A stretch of DNA of 9,532 bases, taken from Promethearchaeota archaeon (lineage in GTDB: Archaea; Asgardarchaeota; Lokiarchaeia; Sigynarchaeales; MK-D1). Numbering within the stretch: the first letter of the stretch is position 1; each line of letters begins with the position of its first letter. Below the pieces are notes generated by a model. It was not told the origin of the DNA. It saw only the letters and a program-made list of their open reading frames with translations, and searched no databases. The stretch is from assembly GCA_016839865.1 (NCBI GenBank), contig JAEOTN010000057.1, positions 1-9,532 on the forward strand. Direction: 5' to 3'. The position numbers and the translations under genes were made by a program. This document shows, in pieces, positions 6,674 through 9,532 of this stretch.

Positions 6674-6850
6674 TCAAACTTTTTTATACATGTTTTTAGA
6701 AATCCGTTTTATTAATCCTTGTTGATGCCATTGTTTCAAGATGTTTCTGCACTCAGAAAAATCACTTTCATCCATTTGGAGAAGTTTCATTACTTGTAAT
6801 ATTGAAAATTGCTCCGGTAATCTATCTTCAATTTTTGTGAATAATCCCAA
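6674..6850 (-). CDS. Small winged-helix (wHTH) ORF, TTG start; stand-alone or N-terminal part of the downstream gene
   Basis: A 58-codon ORF within the 313-nt interval between the two neighbouring minus-strand genes. It begins TTG (6850), directly after an in-frame TAA, with AGGTG ending 6 nt upstream on the coding strand. The product reads as a compact winged helix: helix 1 about residues 15-26 (FSILQVMKLLQM), helix 2/recognition helix about 30-44 (DFSECRNILKQWHQQ), then a wing GLIKRISKNMYKK. The wing and last helix resemble the N-terminal wHTH of AbiEi-like regulators and other small transcription factors. This shows fold similarity only. After the A6 run at 6680-6685 the frame meets TGA, but the frame reached by dropping one A stays open and continues toward the 397-aa ORF. 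The rest of the interval (6851-6942) shows only a weak AT-rich element around 6901-6911. Confidence 0.6.
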   Translation of the reverse strand: MGLFTKIEDRLPEQFSILQVMKLLQMDESDFSECRNILKQWHQQGLIKRISKNMYKKV

Positions 6851-6942
6851 TTAGTACACCTTTGGTTTTCTAACCTATTGAACTGTCAAAAGTGCCACAC
6901 CTTAAAATTTTTTTGATCTGGAGGAATACTAAAGGTTACATT

Positions 6943-7272
6943 TCACCATGGATCCCACTCGTCTGGATCTGAGGGGGAAAATTCTGCTTCTTCAGTTTTT
7001 TTCAATAAGATGCGAGGGGAGGTTTGATTTCTCGTTTCTTGAATAATATTATCTGTACTTAATAAATCACCAAAAGATCTCATGATAGCATTTATCTTCT
7101 GAAACTCCCGAGGTGTGACTTTCACAAATATATCATCTTTTTCATTCTCTAAAATCCCAAGAGTCACGGATTCAATAACTCCCTCCTGTTCAGTATAACG
7201 AAGAATTAGTTCCTTTTTTGTGTTCTTAATATGAATTCTCCAAAAAGTCTCTTTCATCTGATCTTGTCCCAT
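6943..7272 (-). CDS. Small hypothetical protein with acidic, Trp-terminated C-terminal tail
   Basis: About 104-109 aa with no recognised domain. Residues up to about 70 look like a small folded alpha/beta domain (RIHIKNTKKELILRY, then a strand IFVKVTPREF and a helix INAIMRSFGDLL). The rest looks disordered and ends in EEAEFSPSDPDEWDPW, an acidic tail closing on aromatic residues, like known C-terminal partner-binding peptides such as bacterial SSB tips. That is analogy, not homology. Start options on the minus strand are TTG 7278, ATG 7272 and ATG 7257. ATG 7257 has GGGA 9 nt upstream, while ATG 7272 would be nearly leaderless from the TATA box at 7295-7304. It lies 40 nt after the ACT-like gene and may be transcribed on its own. 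Coding status is supported by the clean frame and context. Confidence 0.6.
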   Translation of the reverse strand: MGQDQMKETFWRIHIKNTKKELILRYTEQEGVIESVTLGILENEKDDIFVKVTPREFQKINAIMRSFGDLLSTDNIIQETRNQTSPRILLKKTEEAEFSPSDPDEWDPW

Positions 7273-7294
7273 AATCAAGATAGGGTGATGATAT

Positions 7295-7304
7295 CATATA
7301 AATT
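7295..7304 (-). promoter_or_regulatory. TATA box for the acidic-tail protein gene
   Basis: The minus strand reads AATTTATATG, a near-consensus archaeal TATA element. Its centre is about 27 nt upstream of 7272, so transcription would start at or next to the ATG 7272 (leaderless) or 15 nt before ATG 7257. It suggests an internal promoter separating the last genes from the RNase P operon. Confidence 0.5.
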
Positions 7305-7318
7305 TGAATGAAAATTTG

Positions 7319-7738
7319 TTAGAGATTATAAAAGGGAACAAGAGAATCCTCAAGAGCTTCAACGCCCTCTAATTTGAGAATTTTATTTTTAAAACGGGAC
7401 AAATCTTGATTTAATACACCCGAAAAATATAATTCATAACAATATTGGTTTTCTAGAAACATAATTCCTGAAGTATGCAAAATTGTAGTAGATACGGAGT
7501 TTAAAACTGACAGCATTTGATCTATTGTTGTCTGATGTATATTAGATCCATAAAGAAAATATTTCGTAATTGGTAAATACTTAGCAGGATAGATGGTGAT
7601 TTTTGTAAATAATGATGTTATGGAATAGATTACCAGAAATTGAGATGTTCTTTTTTGCGGTATCATGTTTTCATTATGTAATATTATAGGAAGTAGTTGA
7701 TCTTTATCAAGAATATAAGCGTTAGTGAGATGTTTCAT
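7319..7738 (-). CDS. Hypothetical protein with predicted ACT/ferredoxin-like domain, downstream of Pop5
   Basis: 139 aa, family not recognised. From residue 45 on, the pattern fits beta-alpha-beta-beta-alpha-beta: strand 45-63 (KITIYPAKYLPITKYFLYG), helix 68-82, strands about 84-94 (TTILHTSGIMF) and 98-106 (YCYELYFSG), helix 110-123, then GVEALEDSLVPFYNL. This order, and the closing 'EGVEALEDSLVPF', fit ACT-like domains, which often sense small molecules. An alternative is an Rpp14/Pop5-type RNP fold, since it directly follows and overlaps rnp2. No DNA-binding domain is obvious in the first 40 residues. ATG 7738 overlaps the 3' end of rnp2 by 17 nt, so translation is likely coupled to RNase P subunit synthesis. 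Many archaea have the proteasome alpha gene at this position instead. Function is unknown. Confidence 0.7.
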   Translation of the reverse strand: MKHLTNAYILDKDQLLPIILHNENMIPQKRTSQFLVIYSITSLFTKITIYPAKYLPITKYFLYGSNIHQTTIDQMLSVLNSVSTTILHTSGIMFLENQYCYELYFSGVLNQDLSRFKNKILKLEGVEALEDSLVPFYNL

Positions 7739-8099
7739 TGTTGCTATCCACCCTAGTACGATGTTTGCTAAAATAATGTTTTTGGATTTTTTTTATTTTT
7801 TTAATTGTTCCAGAGGTTTTTATTGTATGAAAGATCACACTAACATTTTTGATTTGACGAATAAATGCAAGTGATGCAACTACTTTCTTATCTGTGATGT
7901 TGTTACAGCGCAAAATCCCCCAATGATCGTCTGGATCAAATTCAGTCATCCAAAGTCCTGTTTTATATGCATTATATTCACCAAATAACTTTGTAAGAGT
8001 AATCCAAATCGTCTGGATAATTTCTTTTTCCTTTAATTGGGTATCAGGATCGATTAAAAAATATTCGAATAGGAGATACCTTTGACGTTGTAAGTGCAC
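7722..8099 (-). CDS. rnp2: Ribonuclease P protein component 2 (Pop5 homologue)
   Basis: A protein cofactor of archaeal RNase P, which cleaves 5' leaders from pre-tRNA; Pop5 pairs with Rpp30 and binds the catalytic domain of the RNA. Family marks: RQRYLLFEYFL at the N-terminus, a helix LTKLFGEYNA, LWMTEFDPDDHWGILRC at about 49-65 (the FD-x-GILRC strand is diagnostic), VVASLAFIRQIKNVSVIF, and the closing TIKTSGTIKKIKK at 92-104 matching the VSGTI-K motif. At 125 aa it is normal length. The start is GTG 8099, with AGGAAG (8107-8112) 7 nt upstream overlapping the rnp3 stop codon, so translation is probably coupled to rnp3. Confidence 0.88.
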   Translation of the reverse strand: MHLQRQRYLLFEYFLIDPDTQLKEKEIIQTIWITLTKLFGEYNAYKTGLWMTEFDPDDHWGILRCNNITDKKVVASLAFIRQIKNVSVIFHTIKTSGTIKKIKKIQKHYFSKHRTRVDSNNETSH

Positions 8100-8110
8100 G
8101 TTTAAACTTC

Positions 8111-8833
8111 CTATGAGTTATCAGATATTATTCTGACCCCTTCTTGAATATAACATGAATTGTAGGCGTTTTTTAGTTGGTTAAGTACTTTTTGTGGATT
8201 GGTTTTAACAATTGAATTGCTAATTTTATCTGGTAGGTCAAAAATTGCTGAGAAAATCGCTTTGATCTCATATGGTCCAATGATCTCAAGAATATTTTCC
8301 TCCCATCCTCCGTATATTACTGAATTCATATATGTGTGCATATTATTCAAGAATTTACTCAAATTATGAAAAACTCGCGATCTTTCATGGGTCTTCGATA
8401 AAATAACGTCGCGTAGGCTTATTTCAATGAATTTTTGATTGGTTTTTATTAAACTAATCACTCCAGGTGTGATATATTTCAAATTTGTTATTTTTGGACA
8501 GGATATACAATTTACTCTTGAATCATTAACAGCAAATGTTAAAACATCTTTATTTGTGCTTTGAACCGCAATAAAAAAGGTGTCCAATTTTTTTATCGAT
8601 CGTAGCTCAGTTTTTAGGTGTTTTATATCATTTGGATATAGCGTGATTTTGCCATATACTTCTAAATTGGTTTGAGATTGAATTTCTTGGAGAATGTTGA
8701 GGTATTCTTTATTCTGAACGTAATCTAAATTGATGAATAAAGTCTGAAATCCAATCATGTGATACAAATTCAGCTTTTGAGATTGTTCGCTTTTTGGTAG
8801 ATTCTCACAAAGTACAGAAGTATTTGTATACAT
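8111..8833 (-). CDS. rnp3: Ribonuclease P protein component 3 (Rpp30 homologue)
   Basis: A PHP-like TIM-barrel subunit of RNase P that forms a heterotetramer with Pop5 and stimulates tRNA 5' processing. Strands and helices follow the family: IGFQTLFINLD near residues 27-37, VYGKITLYPNDIKHLKTELR at 59-78, DTFFIAVQSTNKDVLTFAVN (84-103, family form DVLAVEGGD-x-INR), then DSRVNCISCP (104-113; family form NPRVDILSHP), and FIEISLRDVILS (135-146). The family's usual glycine-rich D-V-L segment is changed to FFIAVQST here, so the protein is somewhat divergent. Length of 240 aa is normal. ATG 8833 lies 6 nt after the upstream gene. The order eL15 - COG1325 protein - Rpp30 - Pop5 strongly supports the call. 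Confidence 0.85.
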   Translation of the reverse strand: MYTNTSVLCENLPKSEQSQKLNLYHMIGFQTLFINLDYVQNKEYLNILQEIQSQTNLEVYGKITLYPNDIKHLKTELRSIKKLDTFFIAVQSTNKDVLTFAVNDSRVNCISCPKITNLKYITPGVISLIKTNQKFIEISLRDVILSKTHERSRVFHNLSKFLNNMHTYMNSVIYGGWEENILEIIGPYEIKAIFSAIFDLPDKISNSIVKTNPQKVLNQLKNAYNSCYIQEGVRIISDNS

Positions 8834-8839
8834 CTTTGA

Positions 8840-9301
8840 CTAACTCTCAATTAATCCTATTCCAGATAAAAATTCTTGGAGCTCTATTAAGTTCTTTTTT
8901 ATGTCTAGTTTATGGTTATTATTGGATATTTTAATTTGTACGCGAACACAATCGGATAGAGTTGTTAATGATATTTTTTTTCTAGCGAGTTCATGTTTGG
9001 AAAATCGCAAAAATAACACCCCTTTTGAGCTCATTCGATTCTCAATGTCATTTGAAATTGTATATTTATCTGTAGAAGATAAGTGAGAAGCAATATGGGT
9101 TAATATCGTAAGATTTGTTCCTTTGTTGTTTAGGGTATATCTAAGGGTGGATATAGAATTCCCATACCCACCTTTAACAACTTCAGAAGAGGAATCTAGT
9201 GTTTCATTAAAAGGAAATAGTGTAGAAATACAATTTTTGACTTTTAGAAGAGATTCAGTAGCGTTAGAGTTCGCATTTATCTCTATAAGGGGTATTTCCA
9301 T
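8840..9301 (-). CDS. Archaeal RNA-binding protein, COG1325 family (predicted exosome-associated)
   Basis: About 153 aa. Matches the archaeal family once annotated as a predicted exosome subunit: an N-terminal strand with ATESLLKVKNCISTLFP, the family mark GGYGNSISTLRYTL (typically HYGNPI-x-L), a helix LTILTHIASHLSS, and the GVLFLRFSKHELARKKISL strand-helix (family: LYLRLDKQAAYRGE). It is expected to bind structured RNA, and the family is almost always encoded next to eL15 and RNase P genes, as here. ATG at 9301 is chosen; an in-frame TTG at 9313 directly follows the eL15 stop but has no better ribosome-binding site. The spacing to rnp3 is 6 nt. Its biochemical role is not established in detail; the family call is good. 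Confidence 0.82.
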   Translation of the reverse strand: MEIPLIEINANSNATESLLKVKNCISTLFPFNETLDSSSEVVKGGYGNSISTLRYTLNNKGTNLTILTHIASHLSSTDKYTISNDIENRMSSKGVLFLRFSKHELARKKISLTTLSDCVRVQIKISNNNHKLDIKKNLIELQEFLSGIGLIES

Positions 9302-9313
9302 ATCTGTTACCAA

Positions 9314-9532
9314 TTATTTGCCGCGATTTCTATTAGCATTCAGAGAAGGTCGAATTTTTTCTGCTCCAATACCCTTATTGCGTAATCCCCGACCTTGTTT
9401 TCCAGCTGATGTCATTCCTCGGAACGATCTTCTTCGATTTTTTGGATCAGAAATCCAATTGATTTTTGGATCACTGATTATGCGAGGATGATTTGGATCT
9501 ACTAAAATCACTTCATACCATTTGTGACTACC
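9314..9532 (-). CDS. rpl15e: Large-subunit ribosomal protein eL15, C-terminal part (runs off the window)
   Basis: Only the last 72 codons are present; the frame is open to the window edge, so the GTG at 9511 is an internal valine and not a start. The sequence reads [16 protein letters not shown], the eL15 hallmark, followed by [26 protein letters not shown], a basic tail typical of the family's rRNA-binding end. It is the first visible gene of the RNA-metabolism operon, with the COG1325 gene 12 nt (ATG) after its stop. The promoter lies outside the window. Confidence 0.93.
   Translation of the reverse strand, partial: GSHKWYEVILVDPNHPRIISDPKINWISDPKNRRRSFRGMTSAGKQGRGLRNKGIGAEKIRPSLNANRNRGK

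Noticed and set aside
6674..6850. AbiEi antitoxin with a toxin partner
   Set aside because: Only the wing region resembles AbiEi. The downstream ORF lacks the nucleotidyltransferase motifs (GS, DxD) expected of an AbiEii toxin.
6871..6882. Inverted repeat GGTTTTCTAACC upstream of the winged-helix ORF as an operator
   Set aside because: Arms of only 4 nt with a 4-nt spacer occur often by chance, and no second copy was found.
7772..7802. Plus-strand T-runs as a terminator
   Set aside because: No plus-strand gene lies upstream; they are the complement of Lys codons in the C-terminal part of Pop5.
9123..9491. Plus-strand open frame of 122 codons across the eL15 and COG1325 genes
   Set aside because: It lies antisense to two clearly recognised protein genes, and its translation has no recognisable features.

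Overview
The window is archaeal, AT-rich chromosomal DNA (roughly one third G+C by eye). It carries a TFIIB-type initiation factor, archaeal/eukaryotic-type ribosomal proteins (uL3, uL4, uL23, eL15), archaeal RNase P proteins (Rpp30 and Pop5 types), an eukaryote/archaeal-type tRNA methylthiotransferase, and tRNA without an encoded CCA. The Lys/Ile/Asn-rich proteins and the scattered informational operons suggest an Asgard (Promethearchaeota) lineage, but that is inference and cannot be fixed from this sequence alone.

Layout. 1-67 is the 3' part of tRNA-Glu(CTC), followed 22 nt later by a radical-SAM methylthiotransferase for ms2t6A37 (90-1412). A divergent TFB paralogue (1383-2405, minus) converges on it with a 30-nt overlap of coding sequence. 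A seven-helix membrane protein of unknown function (2596-3294) diverges from tfb behind a clear TATA box. Then come rpl3-rpl4-rpl23 (3365-5439), tightly packed. The usual archaeal continuation (rpl2, rps19, ...) is absent: the cluster stops at rpl23 and meets a minus-strand gene tail to tail, with one CTAG supplying both stop codons.

The right half (9532 down to 5436) is all minus strand. Its upstream part is the conserved RNA-metabolism operon rpl15e (partial) - COG1325-type RNA-binding protein - rnp3 (Rpp30) - rnp2 (Pop5). Where many archaea continue with proteasome alpha, SBDS and exosome genes, this window instead has a 139-aa protein with a predicted ACT/ferredoxin-like fold, a small protein ending in an acidic Trp-terminated tail with its own TATA box, a previously easy-to-miss 58-codon winged-helix ORF with a TTG start, and a 397-aa protein I do not recognise.

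The most interesting reading is at 5436-6850. The winged-helix ORF and the 397-aa ORF become one uninterrupted 470-codon frame if one A is removed from each of two poly-A runs. This is either a gene split by two homopolymer indels (sequencing error or real), or two genes. If real, it is an unknown winged-helix-headed protein downstream of the RNase P cluster. No mobile elements, CRISPR arrays or long repeats were seen.
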